Origin: Oscillospiraceae bacterium
GTDB lineage: Bacteria; Bacillota; Clostridia; Oscillospirales; CAG-272
Reading direction: 5' to 3'
NCBI GenBank assembly: GCA_015064255.1
Contig: SVSP01000005.1
Coordinates: forward strand, 24,857 to 88,856
Length of the DNA stretch: 64,000 nucleotides
Part shown: positions 50,611 to 59,757 of the stretch, one piece after another
How positions within the stretch are numbered: position 1 is the first letter of the stretch
How the letters are laid out: every line of letters begins with the position of its first letter
Position numbers and translations under genes: made by a program
Notes under the pieces: generated by a model
What the model saw: only the letters and a program-made list of their open reading frames with translations
Database searches by the model: none
Told to the model about the DNA's origin: nothing

Positions 50611-52086
50611 TTAAAATTCATATTTCTGAGTGGTATAGACTGCTTTTTTCCAGCGGTCGGTGAGAAGTTTGCCATCTTCGGGCGAAATAAGAGGGGTGAA
50701 CTCCTTTTCTGTTTCGCGCAGAGAAGCGAGACTGTCCTCGGAGATTATACCCGCGCCGAGAGATGCCATCATAGCCGCACCGAGGGCGGTTGTTTCAACG
50801 TTTGCGGGTCGGTTGACCTTTATTCCGAGGATATCAGACTGAAACTGCATCATAAAATTACTTACAGATGCGCCGCCGTCAACGTAGAGAGAGGTTATTT
50901 TGTTGCCCGAATCCTTCTCCATCTCGGAGATGAGGTCATACACCTGAAAGGCTATTCCTTCAAGGACTGCGCGGCAGATATGCGCGCGGGAGCTTCCGCG
51001 CGTGAGACCGAGAATACTTCCGCGTGCGTACATATCCCAGTAGGGAGAACCGAGTCCCGTGAAAGCGGGTACGCAGGTAACTCCGCCGCAGTCGGGTACG
51101 CTTTCGGCAAGAATGTCGGCTTCGCGTGCCGAGGATATCATTTTAAGCTCGTCACGAAGCCACTGTATTGCGCTTCCCGCGTTGAAAACGCTTCCTTCGA
51201 GGGCATAGACGGTCTTTCCGCCATAGCTCCAACCGACTGTCGTTATAAGATTTTGCGATCTTACGGGAACAGAACCCGTGTTCATAAGAGTAAAACAGCC
51301 TGTTCCGTAGGTGTTTTTCACGTCCCCCGGAGAATAGCAGGTCTGTCCGAAAAGTGCCGCGTGCTGATCGCCCGCAGAAGCACAGACGGGAATTCCCACA
51401 AGCTCGTCGGGCACCTTGCTTGAAGCAACGACAGTTCCGAAATCGGCTATATTTTCCGCAACCTCGGGGAGAATGTTCATGGGAATACCGAGAACATCGC
51501 AAAGCTTTTTATCCCAGCATTTCTTGTGAATATTGAAGAGCATCGTGCGCGATGCGTTGGTTATATCTGTCATATGCTTGCCTGTCAGATTCCAGATAAG
51601 CCACGAATCGACCGTTCCGCAGAGAATGTCACCCCTGAGCGCGGCTTCACGTACACCGTCCACGTTTTCGAGTATCCAGCTTATCTTGGTGCCTGAAAAA
51701 TAGGCATCTATGGGGAGTCCGGTGACCTCTTTTATGTAGGGTGCGTGTCCCTCGGCTTTAAGACGCTCGCAGATATTGGCGGTGCGTCTGCACTGCCACA
51801 CGATAGCGTGGAAGACAGGCTTGCCCGTGTGCTTGTTCCAAAGTATTACCGTTTCGCGCTGATTCGTTATGCCGATACAGCTTGGCTTCTTGCCGAGCTT
51901 TTCCATACACATACGCGCCGTTTTAAGCTGAGCGCAGAGGATCTCTTCTCCGTCGTGCTCAACGTATCCGGGCTGCGGATAATACTGCTTAAGAGGAAGC
52001 TGCGCGACGGCAAGAGCGTTTCCGGATTTATCAAAAATTATAGAACGCGACGACGTCGTTCCCTGGTCGAAAGCGAGAATATACAT
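50611..52086 (-). CDS. glpK: Glycerol kinase
   Basis: ATP-dependent phosphorylation of glycerol to glycerol 3-phosphate (EC 2.7.1.30). It has 491 residues of the FGGY fold. AFDQGTTSSRSI is the N-terminal phosphate loop, PGYVEHDGEEIL and TNQRETVILW are GlpK-typical, and GTGCFTLMNTG and YVDGGASVSNFMMQFQSDI are the second-domain signatures. The ATG at 52086 is chosen; the track start is a GTG too close to the AAAGGA. Substrate call rests on the close match to GlpK rather than rhamnulokinase, although the next gene is a rhamnosidase. Confidence 0.93.
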   Translation of the reverse strand: MYILAFDQGTTSSRSIIFDKSGNALAVAQLPLKQYYPQPGYVEHDGEEILCAQLKTARMCMEKLGKKPSCIGITNQRETVILWNKHTGKPVFHAIVWQCRRTANICERLKAEGHAPYIKEVTGLPIDAYFSGTKISWILENVDGVREAALRGDILCGTVDSWLIWNLTGKHMTDITNASRTMLFNIHKKCWDKKLCDVLGIPMNILPEVAENIADFGTVVASSKVPDELVGIPVCASAGDQHAALFGQTCYSPGDVKNTYGTGCFTLMNTGSVPVRSQNLITTVGWSYGGKTVYALEGSVFNAGSAIQWLRDELKMISSAREADILAESVPDCGGVTCVPAFTGLGSPYWDMYARGSILGLTRGSSRAHICRAVLEGIAFQVYDLISEMEKDSGNKITSLYVDGGASVSNFMMQFQSDILGIKVNRPANVETTALGAAMMASLGAGIISEDSLASLRETEKEFTPLISPEDGKLLTDRWKKAVYTTQKYEF

Positions 52087-52138
52087 AACTGCCACAATTC
52101 CTTTCGCAAATAAAATATTTGTGGTCTTTCTTTACTAT

Positions 52139-52167
52139 ATTGTAGCAAATTATAACATTCTTGTCAA
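52139..52167 (-). promoter_or_regulatory. Sigma-A type promoter for glpK
   Basis: Minus strand TTGACA (52162-52167), 17-bp spacer, TACAAT (52139-52144). In the short leader CCACAA and TTGTGG flank the ribosome binding site and could fold over it. Confidence 0.8.
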
Positions 52168-52278
52168 CCTAAATATGAAGTTTTGTTTGCGGTGAAGGGC
52201 TTTGCTTGTAGGGACTGTGCATCCAAACCGACGCTTTTCGTTGCTTGGCGTGCCGTACCCACACATATATACACACTC

Positions 52279-52353
52279 GTAGGGGCGATTCACGAATCGC
52301 CCGCACAAAAACCACGCAATAGCAAGACGGGCGATTCGTGAATCGCCCCTACA
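52279..52353. repeat. Inverted pair of GGGGCGATTC palindromes (REPIN-like, R2)
   Basis: GTAGGGGCGATTCACGAATC GCCC (52279-52303 region) and its mirror GGGCGATTCGTGAATCGCCC plus CTAC (52328-52353) face each other across about 25 nt. Each arm is itself a perfect hairpin with stem GGGCGATTC. This is the arrangement of REP doublets spread by REP-associated transposases. A weaker relative (GTAGGGACTGTGCATCC) lies near 52206. Confidence 0.6.
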
Positions 52354-52371
52354 AGATATATTTCTCCATAT

Positions 52372-52440
52372 CAGCAAAGTTTTTGGAAAGGTGTGAAAAA
52401 CCTTTTTACAAAAAGGTTTTCCACAAAAGTTTCCTTTGTA
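52372..52440 (+). repeat. AGTAAAGTTTTT-type hairpin repeat (R1)
   Basis: AGCAAAGTTTTTGGAAAGG, then the AAAACCTTTTTACAAAAAGGTTTT hairpin and CCACAAAAGTTTCC. With the R2 pair it fills the 446-bp gap between glpK and tex; no gene is seen there. Confidence 0.65.
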
Positions 52441-52446
52441 AAAATA

Positions 52447-52475
52447 TTGACTAAACGCCATAAAAATGCTATAAT
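52447..52475 (+). promoter_or_regulatory. Sigma-A type promoter for tex
   Basis: TTGACT (52447-52452), 17-bp spacer, TATAAT (52470-52475). Confidence 0.8.
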
Positions 52476-52532
52476 ATAATGAATTATTATGTTTAGAGCT
52501 AAGAAGCTTTTTATCGAAAGGAAAAAATCACA

Positions 52533-54707
52533 GTGGAGATTATAGCAAGACTCGCAAAAGAATTTAAAATAAGCGAAAAAAGAGTAGAGGACACCGTCGC
52601 ACTTATTGACGAAGGAAACACCATTCCTTTTATCGCACGTTACCGTAAAGAGGTCACAGGCGCACTTGACGACCAAGTGCTCCGTAACCTCGACGAAAGA
52701 CTCAAATACCTTCGCAACCTCGAAGAGCAGAGAGAAAAGGTGCGTGCGTCGATAGAAACGCTTGGATTTATGACAGAAGAGATATCGAAATCGCTCGACG
52801 AAGCCGAAACTCTCACCGAAATAGACGATATTTACCGTCCTTTCCGCCCGAAGCGTAAAACACGCGCGTCGGTTGCTCGCGAAAAAGGACTCGGACCTCT
52901 CGCAGAGGCAATATATGCACAGGAAAAGGACTCGAAAACGCCCGAGGAAATGGCTCCCGAATATATAAACGAGGAGCTTGGAGTGAATACGCCCGAAGAG
53001 GCTCTCGCGGGTGCGTCAGACATAATTGCCGAAATGATATCCGACGATGCGGAGCTTCGTAAGCGCCTCAGATACGTTTGCTTTATGCAGGGCAAGATAT
53101 CTGCGTGTGCGGCAAAGGTTCCCGAAGAAGGGCAGGAAAAGGCAGACCTCGGCGTTTACGCTATGTATGAGAACTTCTCGGAAGCACTCAACAAGATCGC
53201 AGGACATCGCGTGCTTGCACTCAATCGCGGTGAAAACGAGGAAATACTTAAGGTCAGCGTTGAATTTGACCGCGCAAAGGCTATGAATATAGTTAAAATG
53301 CTTCACGTTACAGGAAATAACGCTTGCTCACAGTTTGTGGAAAGCGCCGCGGACGATTCGTATGACAGACTTATCTTCCCGTCGCTTGAAAGAGAAATGC
53401 GTACCGCGCTCACAGACGAGGCAAACGAGTCTGCAATAAAGGTCTTTGCGCTCAATTTGAATCAGCTTCTTATGCAGCCGCCCGTAAAAAATAAGGTTAC
53501 CCTCGGTCTTGACCCCGGATACAGAATGGGATGTAAGGTCGCTGTCGTTGACGGAATAGGCAAGGTTCTCGATACAGCCGTAATTTACCCCGTTCCGCCA
53601 TTTAATAAGATAGAAGAAGCTAAAAAGAAGATAAAAGCGCTTATAGCAAAGCATTCGGTAGAAATAATCGCTATAGGCAACGGAACTGCATCTCACGAAA
53701 CTGAGGTCTTTGCCGCAGAAGTAATAAAGGAGATCGGCGGAGGAGTTGCTTATATGGTAGTAAGCGAGGCGGGCGCGTCGGTATATTCGGCGTCCAAGCT
53801 TGCCGCAGAGGAATTCCCCGATTACGACGTAAACCTTCGTTCTGCCGTTTCTATCGCAAGAAGACTTCAGGATCCGCTTGCAGAGCTTGTTAAGATAGAC
53901 CCCAAGGCGATCGGTGTCGGACAGTATCAGCACGATATGCCTCAGAACAGACTCTCCGAGGCTCTTGACGGAGTTGTTGAATCGGCAGTAAACCGTGTCG
54001 GCGTAGATCTTAATACCGCATCCGTGCCGCTTCTTTCAAGAGTTGCGGGCGTAAACTCGACTGTTGCTAAAAATATCGTTGCATACCGCGAAGAAAACGG
54101 CGAATTTTCATCACGCGCCGAGCTTAAAAAGGTTCCCAAGCTCGGACCGAAGGCTTTCGAGCAGTGCGCGGGATTCCTTAGAGTTCACGGCGGTCGAAAT
54201 TTCCTTGATAATACCGCAGTTCACCCCGAAAGCTATGCGGCGGCAAAGGAACTGCTTGAAAAGCTCGGATATACCCCCGATGACGTTAAAAAGAACCGTA
54301 TTTCCGGTGATATAAACGAAAAAATTGCGGCTCTCGGAAAAAACAAGCTTGCCGAAGAGCTTGGAATAGGTGTTCCCACCCTTGACGATATCGTCGCAGA
54401 GCTTTGCCGTCCGGGAAGAGACCCGCGTGACGAGCTTCCCGCGCCTATGCTCCGCACGGACGTGCTCGGCATTGAGAGCCTTAAAGAGGGAATGGAGCTT
54501 ACGGGAACGGTTAGAAACGTAACCGACTTCGGTGCTTTTGTCGATATCGGCGTTCATCAGGACGGACTCGTTCATATCTCGCAGTTCGGTAAGTTTGTAA
54601 AGCATCCGCTTGAAGCTGTCAGCGTAGGTGATATTGTTACCGTTTGGGTGCTGTCTGTTGACGTGAAGAAGGGCAGAATTTCGCTCACAATGAGAAAAAA
54701 CAAGTGA
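52533..54707 (+). CDS. tex: Tex-like RNA-binding transcriptional accessory protein
   Basis: A 724-residue Tex/YqgF-HhH-S1 protein, relative of eukaryotic Spt6. The N-terminal Tex domain (TIPFIARYRKEVTGALDD, LTEIDDIYRPFRPKRKTRA) is followed by a YqgF-type RNase H fold (LGLDPGYRMGCKVAVVD, about 327), HhH repeats (VNTASVPLLSRVAGVNSTVAKNIV-like, about 490) and the C-terminal S1 domain (MELTGTVRNVTDFGAFVDIGVHQDGLVHIS, about 650-720). It binds nucleic acid and influences transcription and translation of some genes. Start codon is GTG at 52533 after AAAGGA. Monocistronic start with its own promoter. Confidence 0.93.
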   Translation: MEIIARLAKEFKISEKRVEDTVALIDEGNTIPFIARYRKEVTGALDDQVLRNLDERLKYLRNLEEQREKVRASIETLGFMTEEISKSLDEAETLTEIDDIYRPFRPKRKTRASVAREKGLGPLAEAIYAQEKDSKTPEEMAPEYINEELGVNTPEEALAGASDIIAEMISDDAELRKRLRYVCFMQGKISACAAKVPEEGQEKADLGVYAMYENFSEALNKIAGHRVLALNRGENEEILKVSVEFDRAKAMNIVKMLHVTGNNACSQFVESAADDSYDRLIFPSLEREMRTALTDEANESAIKVFALNLNQLLMQPPVKNKVTLGLDPGYRMGCKVAVVDGIGKVLDTAVIYPVPPFNKIEEAKKKIKALIAKHSVEIIAIGNGTASHETEVFAAEVIKEIGGGVAYMVVSEAGASVYSASKLAAEEFPDYDVNLRSAVSIARRLQDPLAELVKIDPKAIGVGQYQHDMPQNRLSEALDGVVESAVNRVGVDLNTASVPLLSRVAGVNSTVAKNIVAYREENGEFSSRAELKKVPKLGPKAFEQCAGFLRVHGGRNFLDNTAVHPESYAAAKELLEKLGYTPDDVKKNRISGDINEKIAALGKNKLAEELGIGVPTLDDIVAELCRPGRDPRDELPAPMLRTDVLGIESLKEGMELTGTVRNVTDFGAFVDIGVHQDGLVHISQFGKFVKHPLEAVSVGDIVTVWVLSVDVKKGRISLTMRKNK

Positions 54708-54718
54708 AAAACTTAATC

Positions 54719-54846
54719 GGGGGAACTTTTTGAAAAAAGCTTCCCCCGTACCCCCTCAAAAACTTTGACAAAACAAATAATTTTATTTTTTAATAAAAGT
54801 TTTTGGGAAGGTTTGGAAACCCTTTTTTCAAAAAGGGTTTCCAAGA
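54719..54846. repeat. Two adjacent R1 hairpin repeats
   Basis: Inverted copy at 54719-54768 (GGGGGAACTTTTTGAAAAAAGCTTCCCCC, then CAAAAACTTTGA) and direct copy at 54790-54846 (AAAAGTTTTTGGGAAGG, AAACCCTTTTTTCAAAAAGGGTTT). They fill the gap between tex and the transporter gene, ending 19 nt before the latter's start. Confidence 0.65.
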
Positions 54847-54864
54847 AAAAAACGGAGATAAAAA

Positions 54865-55803
54865 ATGATAGATATTCTTGCGCTGTGTCAGCGCATTGTA
54901 CTTATGTTCGCCATGATGGCGATAGGATTTGTTATGAGAAAAGCGAAATTCGGAGGAGAGAAGCTTCCGGGTGAGCTTTCAAATTTAATACTGTATTTTG
55001 CACAGCCTGCGCTGATCATATATACGTATATGATGGACTACGATGAGAGCATACTTGTGGGGGCGATGTGGGTGTTTATCGTGTCGATCGTCTATCACGG
55101 TATCGTATTCGGGATATCGCTCTGCTTTTTCAAAAACGCTCCGGAAGCAAAGCGTAAGGTTTACAGATACGGAATGCTCTTTTCAAATGCGTCTTTTCTC
55201 GGAATACCGCTTGTGCAGTCGGTGGTGGGCGATACGGCAATAATTTATATTTGTATATTCGTAATAGCGTTCAATATATACGCGTGGTCGGTCGGATGTT
55301 ATATCTATACGGGTGATAAAAAATATATGTCGGTAAAAAAGATGTTTATAAATCCCGCGACCGTGCCTACGTATATAGGACTCGTTTTCTTCTTTACACC
55401 GCTTAATAATTACGTGCCGGGCGTTGTAAACGAGCTTCTTGTGTATATAAAGGACCTCGTTGTTCCCGTGTCGATGATAATTGTCGGACTAAGATTTGCC
55501 GACCTTGAAATAAAAAGCGCGTTCAAGGATAAATATTTGCCCCTCGCGCTTGTGCTTCGTCTGTTTGTAGGACCGCTTGTGTCATTTGCCTTAGTAAAAA
55601 TACTGACTCTTTGCGGAGTGATTCTTTCAAACGATGTTGCGGTAACGCTTATGATATGCTCGTCAACGCCGGTTGCGGTCTATGCGAGTATGATGGCTGA
55701 AAAATATAACGGAGATGCGGTCACGGCAGGAAAATACGTTGCGGTGTCCACACTCTTCTCTCTCTTTACAATACCGATAGTATCACTTCTTCTTTATTTT
55801 TAA
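54865..55803 (+). CDS. AEC (auxin efflux carrier) family transporter
   Basis: A 312-residue membrane protein of the auxin efflux carrier family, with about ten membrane segments in two halves. LPGELSNLILYFAQPALI matches the N-terminal crossover helix and SNASFLGIPLVQSV the conserved N-x-x-FLGIP motif of bacterial AEC proteins. The second half (VVPVSMIIVGLRFADLEI, CSSTPVAVYASMMAEKYNGDAVTAGKYVAVST) has the usual P-x-A-V motif. Bacterial members carry malate, malonate and other organic acids; the substrate here is unknown. RBS GGAG, 24 nt before hemZ, so probably transcribed with it. Confidence 0.87.
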   Translation: MIDILALCQRIVLMFAMMAIGFVMRKAKFGGEKLPGELSNLILYFAQPALIIYTYMMDYDESILVGAMWVFIVSIVYHGIVFGISLCFFKNAPEAKRKVYRYGMLFSNASFLGIPLVQSVVGDTAIIYICIFVIAFNIYAWSVGCYIYTGDKKYMSVKKMFINPATVPTYIGLVFFFTPLNNYVPGVVNELLVYIKDLVVPVSMIIVGLRFADLEIKSAFKDKYLPLALVLRLFVGPLVSFALVKILTLCGVILSNDVAVTLMICSSTPVAVYASMMAEKYNGDAVTAGKYVAVSTLFSLFTIPIVSLLLYF

Positions 55804-55827
55804 TACAATAATCGAAAGGCTGTAAAA

Positions 55828-57339
55828 ATGAAACTTATACTTAACGGAGATATTAATCCGTACTATGTTCAGACACTGTGTCTTATATTCTTTCCGGGAT
55901 CAAAATTTTCGGAAAATGAGGAGATAACAGACGACGTGCCCGTTGTGACTGTCAGCTTTAATGAAACCGAAGAGGCTTTTTCGGCGTGGGCACAGATAAA
56001 AATGGGTGACTCGGTCGCAACAGGCGAGTGTACCGAACTCAAAAAGAAGAAAAAGACCTTTGTTGATCTTTCAAAGGTCGTACTCGGAAAGGCTATGTTT
56101 GAGGCAGGAACAAAATTCTTCGCGCATACTCCGCCGTGGGGAATACTTACGGGAATACGCCCTTCGAAAATTGCAAGAAAGATGTACGATGAGGGCTATG
56201 ACCCTGCGCAGATAAGAAAGGTTCTCAGAAACGAATACCTGATGAGCACAAAAAAAGCGGCTCTTCTTGCAAATATCACGGTAAACGAGGCAAAAATCAT
56301 TGATGCTCTGTCAAAGGATAGCTGCAGCCTTTATATTTCCATTCCGTTTTGTCCGACAAGATGCGCTTACTGCTCGTTTATTTCGTTTGCGACAAAAAGG
56401 CTCCTTTCGATGATCCCCGAATATCTCGACAGACTTCTTCTCGATCTTGACGGAGTTTTTGAGGTGATAAGAGAAAGAGGACTCAGACTTTCGACGGTTT
56501 ATATCGGCGGCGGTACACCGACAACGCTGAGCGCACAGCAGCTTGACGTGCTTCTCTCGAAAATCGAAGAAAATACAGACGTTTCTCTGCTTGAAGAATA
56601 CACGGTCGAGGCAGGCCGCCCCGATACGATAGACGCCGAAAAAATAAGAGTAATAAAAGAACACGGCGTTACAAGAATAAGCATAAATCCGCAGACTCTC
56701 AACGATACCGTGCTTGAAGGAATAGGCAGAAGACATACCGCCGCAGATTTCTTCAAAGCGTACGAAATTGCGCGCGAGGGCGGAATAAAATACATAAATA
56801 CAGACCTTATCGCAGGACTTCCCGGTGAGGGCTACAGAAGCTTCTCGCGCTCGGTCGATGAGGTACTGGCTCTTCGCCCCGAGAACTTTACCGTGCATAC
56901 CTTCTGCGTTAAGAAGGCGGCGGACGTTGCGAAGATCGGCGCGGACGTTTATTCGGCACCGGGCGGCGACGTAAGAAAGAGTGTCGATTATTCACAGCTT
57001 AAGGCGAAAAGCGCGGGATATCTGCCATATTATCTGTATAAGCAGAAGAATACGGTCGGAAATCTCGAAAACGTAGGCTTTGCGCTCCCCGAATGTGAGG
57101 GTAAATATAATATCTATATTATGGAAGAGCTTCACACGATATTTGCGGTCGGTGCAGGCTCGGTTACAAAGATGGTTGACCGTGAGCATAATATGATAGA
57201 ACGCTATTTTATGCCGAAATATCCGTATGAATATCTCTCGCCCGAAAACAGCGAAACGATGCGCAGAGAATATTTTGATAAGATACGCGATTTTTATGCC
57301 CGTCTTGATGCGGTCAGAGCAGCCGAGGGTAATAAATAA
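55828..57339 (+). CDS. hemZ: Coproporphyrinogen dehydrogenase-like radical SAM protein
   Basis: A 503-residue radical SAM protein of the HemZ branch of oxygen-independent coproporphyrinogen III oxidases. SIPFCPTRCAYCSF (about 170-183) is the CxxxCxxC cluster motif in its CxxxCxYC form, and IGGGTPTTLSAQQL the GGGTPT SAM-binding motif. The longer N-terminal part (about 1-160) and the C-terminal HemN-like tail (FAVGAGSVTKMVDREHNMIERYF) are typical of HemZ. Whether it makes haem or has another role in an anaerobe without other hem genes here is open. RBS AAAGGC, co-directional with the AEC gene. Confidence 0.88.
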   Translation: MKLILNGDINPYYVQTLCLIFFPGSKFSENEEITDDVPVVTVSFNETEEAFSAWAQIKMGDSVATGECTELKKKKKTFVDLSKVVLGKAMFEAGTKFFAHTPPWGILTGIRPSKIARKMYDEGYDPAQIRKVLRNEYLMSTKKAALLANITVNEAKIIDALSKDSCSLYISIPFCPTRCAYCSFISFATKRLLSMIPEYLDRLLLDLDGVFEVIRERGLRLSTVYIGGGTPTTLSAQQLDVLLSKIEENTDVSLLEEYTVEAGRPDTIDAEKIRVIKEHGVTRISINPQTLNDTVLEGIGRRHTAADFFKAYEIAREGGIKYINTDLIAGLPGEGYRSFSRSVDEVLALRPENFTVHTFCVKKAADVAKIGADVYSAPGGDVRKSVDYSQLKAKSAGYLPYYLYKQKNTVGNLENVGFALPECEGKYNIYIMEELHTIFAVGAGSVTKMVDREHNMIERYFMPKYPYEYLSPENSETMRREYFDKIRDFYARLDAVRAAEGNK

Positions 57340-57450
57340 GGCATATATCCGAATATAAATAGCTGTATAAATATATTTCACACGGAAAAATAAAACACAG
57401 GACGTCATTTTCTGATTACAAAGCAAAAAGAAAGTGAGGAACTGTCAGTT

Positions 57451-59154
57451 TTGAACTATACGAAGAAAAACACACTGCTTTCGGGCGCGCTCGTGCTTGC
57501 GCTTGCGGGAGCTCTTGTAAAGATAATCGGACTTGTATATAAAATACCGCTTACCAACCTCATAAAAAGCGAGGGAATGGGCTATTTTAACTCGGCATAT
57601 ACGATATATACTCTCTTTTATATGCTCTCGACGGCGGGACTTCCGGTTGCGATATCTATGCTCGTTTCGCAGGCGAGGACACTCGGTAACCGCGCGAGAG
57701 TCAAAAAGATATTTTCAACGGCGGCGATTATGTTTTTCGCCGTAGGAACACTCGGAAGCCTTGCGATGTTCTTTTTCTCGGGTTTTTTTGCGGAAATTTT
57801 GGGAAATCCTTCGGCGGCGCTTTCGATAAAGGCAATATCTCCGACACTTTTTTTCGTGAGCGCGATAAGCGTTTTCAGAGGATATTTTCAAGGCCATCAG
57901 TATATGCTTCCGACTGCAATTTCGCAGATAGCCGAGGCGGCGGGAAAGCTCGGATTTGGAATATTTCTCGCGTCTGCGGCAATAAAAAAGGGTTATGGCT
58001 ACGAAAAAGCCGCGGCAGGTGCGGCAATCGGACTCTCGATAGGTATGGCAGTTGCCTTTCTTTACCTCGCTGTTACGGCGGTGTTTTTTAAAGGCGAAAA
58101 ATATTACGAAACTCTGTATGACACGCTCCCGTCGGGAAATAGGCGCACTATACTGAAATCTCTTATAAAAGCGGCGCTTCCGATAACATTCTCCGCGTCG
58201 GTGCTGAGTATGTCGAACACCCTCGATCTTGTGACAGTTATGCACGCGCTTGTAAAATCGGGGCTAAGCTCGGCGGCGGCAAATGCGGCTTACGGAAATT
58301 ATACGGCTCTTGCAGTCCCCCTCTTTAATCTGCCGATAGTTCTGATAACCCCGATAGCAAACACGGTCGTTCCGTATATCGCGGGAGCAATTTCGGCGGG
58401 GGACACGGGGAAAGTATCCTCGTCGGTGTCGATCTCACTTCGCACTACCGCGCTGATAGCATTTCCGTGCGCTCTCGGACTCTGCGCTCTTGCAGGACCG
58501 ATACTCACTCTGCTTTTTGATGACTCTCTTGCGCAGGCGGCGGCTCCTCTTCTTGCACTTCTCGCTCCGTCGGTGGTATTTCTGTCATTTGCAACCGTTA
58601 CAAACGCGCTTCTGCAATCGCTCGGAAGACCTCTTGTGCCCGTGTTTTCTATGTTCGCGGGCGCGGCTGTCAAAATAATATCCTGTCCGATATTTATCGA
58701 GCGTTTTTCGGTAAAAGGCACTCCGATGAGCACTTTTCTTTGCTATTTTACCGTTTGCATAATAAATTTCATCTTTATTTACCGCGGGATGAAGGAAAAA
58801 CCGAGATTTTTTAAAATGTTTATGCGACCGCTTTTTGCATCTGCCTGTTCCGCCTTCGGCTCATCCTATGCTAACGTGAAAATAGCGGAATATCTGGGAG
58901 AAAATATGGCGTGCCTTGCTTCGATAGCACTTGCGGCTCTGATATATTTTACAATTATTGTACTTACAAGGTATATTTCGCGCGACGAAATTCTGATGCT
59001 TCCGCGCGGAGAAAAGATACTTAAAATATTTGAAAAACTAAAACTTGTTAAAAATGCTGAAAACAGCCAAACGAATTTGTTTGAAAGCGAAAGGAAAGTA
59101 TTTGAAAATGAACGAAATCGAAATGTTAAAAGCCAAAAGCGAACACAAAATTGA
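57451..59154 (+). CDS. spoVB: Lipid II/oligosaccharide flippase-like protein, SpoVB family
   Basis: A 567-residue MOP-superfamily flippase with 14 membrane segments. GMGYFNSAYTIYTLFYMLSTAGLPVAISMLVSQ is the family N-terminal signature, and FRGYFQGHQYMLPTAISQIAEA the PST/SpoVB middle motif. SpoVB-like proteins are needed for spore cortex synthesis and are thought to move lipid-linked peptidoglycan precursors. A TTG start at 57451 follows AAAGTGAGGA, 112 nt after hemZ. The gene's end overlaps mazG by 47 nt, as part of the spoVB-mazG-rqcP-yabP-yabQ-divIC block. The last 35 residues are a charged cytoplasmic tail. Confidence 0.85.
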   Translation: MNYTKKNTLLSGALVLALAGALVKIIGLVYKIPLTNLIKSEGMGYFNSAYTIYTLFYMLSTAGLPVAISMLVSQARTLGNRARVKKIFSTAAIMFFAVGTLGSLAMFFFSGFFAEILGNPSAALSIKAISPTLFFVSAISVFRGYFQGHQYMLPTAISQIAEAAGKLGFGIFLASAAIKKGYGYEKAAAGAAIGLSIGMAVAFLYLAVTAVFFKGEKYYETLYDTLPSGNRRTILKSLIKAALPITFSASVLSMSNTLDLVTVMHALVKSGLSSAAANAAYGNYTALAVPLFNLPIVLITPIANTVVPYIAGAISAGDTGKVSSSVSISLRTTALIAFPCALGLCALAGPILTLLFDDSLAQAAAPLLALLAPSVVFLSFATVTNALLQSLGRPLVPVFSMFAGAAVKIISCPIFIERFSVKGTPMSTFLCYFTVCIINFIFIYRGMKEKPRFFKMFMRPLFASACSAFGSSYANVKIAEYLGENMACLASIALAALIYFTIIVLTRYISRDEILMLPRGEKILKIFEKLKLVKNAENSQTNLFESERKVFENERNRNVKSQKRTQN

Positions 59155-59740
59155 TGACCTTGTTGAAATAATGCGCATACTCCGCGCGCCCGGCGGCTGC
59201 CCCTGGGATATTGAGCAGACACATAAATCAATAAGAAAAAATCTTATTGAGGAGACCTACGAGGTGGTTGAGGCGATAGATAACGAGGATATGCCCCTTA
59301 TGCGCGAGGAGCTTGGCGATCTGCTTCTGCAAGTTGTTTTCCACGCACAAATAGCAAAAGAAAACGGATATTTTGACTTCGATGACGTATGTAATGACGT
59401 TTGCAAAAAGCTGATAATCCGTCATCCGCACATTTTTGCCGACGTTGAGGCAGACACCTCCGAAAAGGTGCTCGAAAACTGGGATAAGATCAAGATGAAG
59501 GAAAAACAGCAGAAAACTCCGGTTGAAACTATGGATAGCGTTTCACGTGCGCTTCCTTCGCTTATGCGCGCCGAAAAGCTTGCAGGTAAAGCGGCGAAAG
59601 CGGGTCTTGATAAGAGTACGCTTGAAGAAAAGGTCGGTCAGCTTCTTCTTCTCACCGCGTCGATATGCAAGGAGTGCGATATTGACGGCGAAAAAGCTCT
59701 TTACGATGCCTGCGAAAAGATGATAGACGAAAAAAGATAA
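59108..59740 (+). CDS. mazG: Nucleoside triphosphate pyrophosphohydrolase MazG
   Basis: A 210-residue NTP pyrophosphohydrolase (all-alpha NTP-PPase fold) that removes aberrant nucleotides. PGGCPWDIEQTHKSIRKNLIEETYEVVEAID (about 30-60) and LREELGDLLLQVVFHAQIA with the E-E..E-x-x-D metal-binding pattern are the MazG signature. It is shorter than the two-domain E. coli protein and lacks the tetrapyrrole methylase of B. subtilis YabN. Start at 59108 after GAAAGGAAAG; the track start is 21 residues upstream, inside spoVB. Confidence 0.92.
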   Translation: MNEIEMLKAKSEHKIDDLVEIMRILRAPGGCPWDIEQTHKSIRKNLIEETYEVVEAIDNEDMPLMREELGDLLLQVVFHAQIAKENGYFDFDDVCNDVCKKLIIRHPHIFADVEADTSEKVLENWDKIKMKEKQQKTPVETMDSVSRALPSLMRAEKLAGKAAKAGLDKSTLEEKVGQLLLLTASICKECDIDGEKALYDACEKMIDEKR

Positions 59741-59757
59741 AAGGAAAGATCAGAGAA

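Noticed and set aside
12204-52353. R2 palindromes as a CRISPR array
   Set aside because: Copies are isolated or in single inverted doublets, not regularly spaced direct repeats with spacers, and no cas gene is present.
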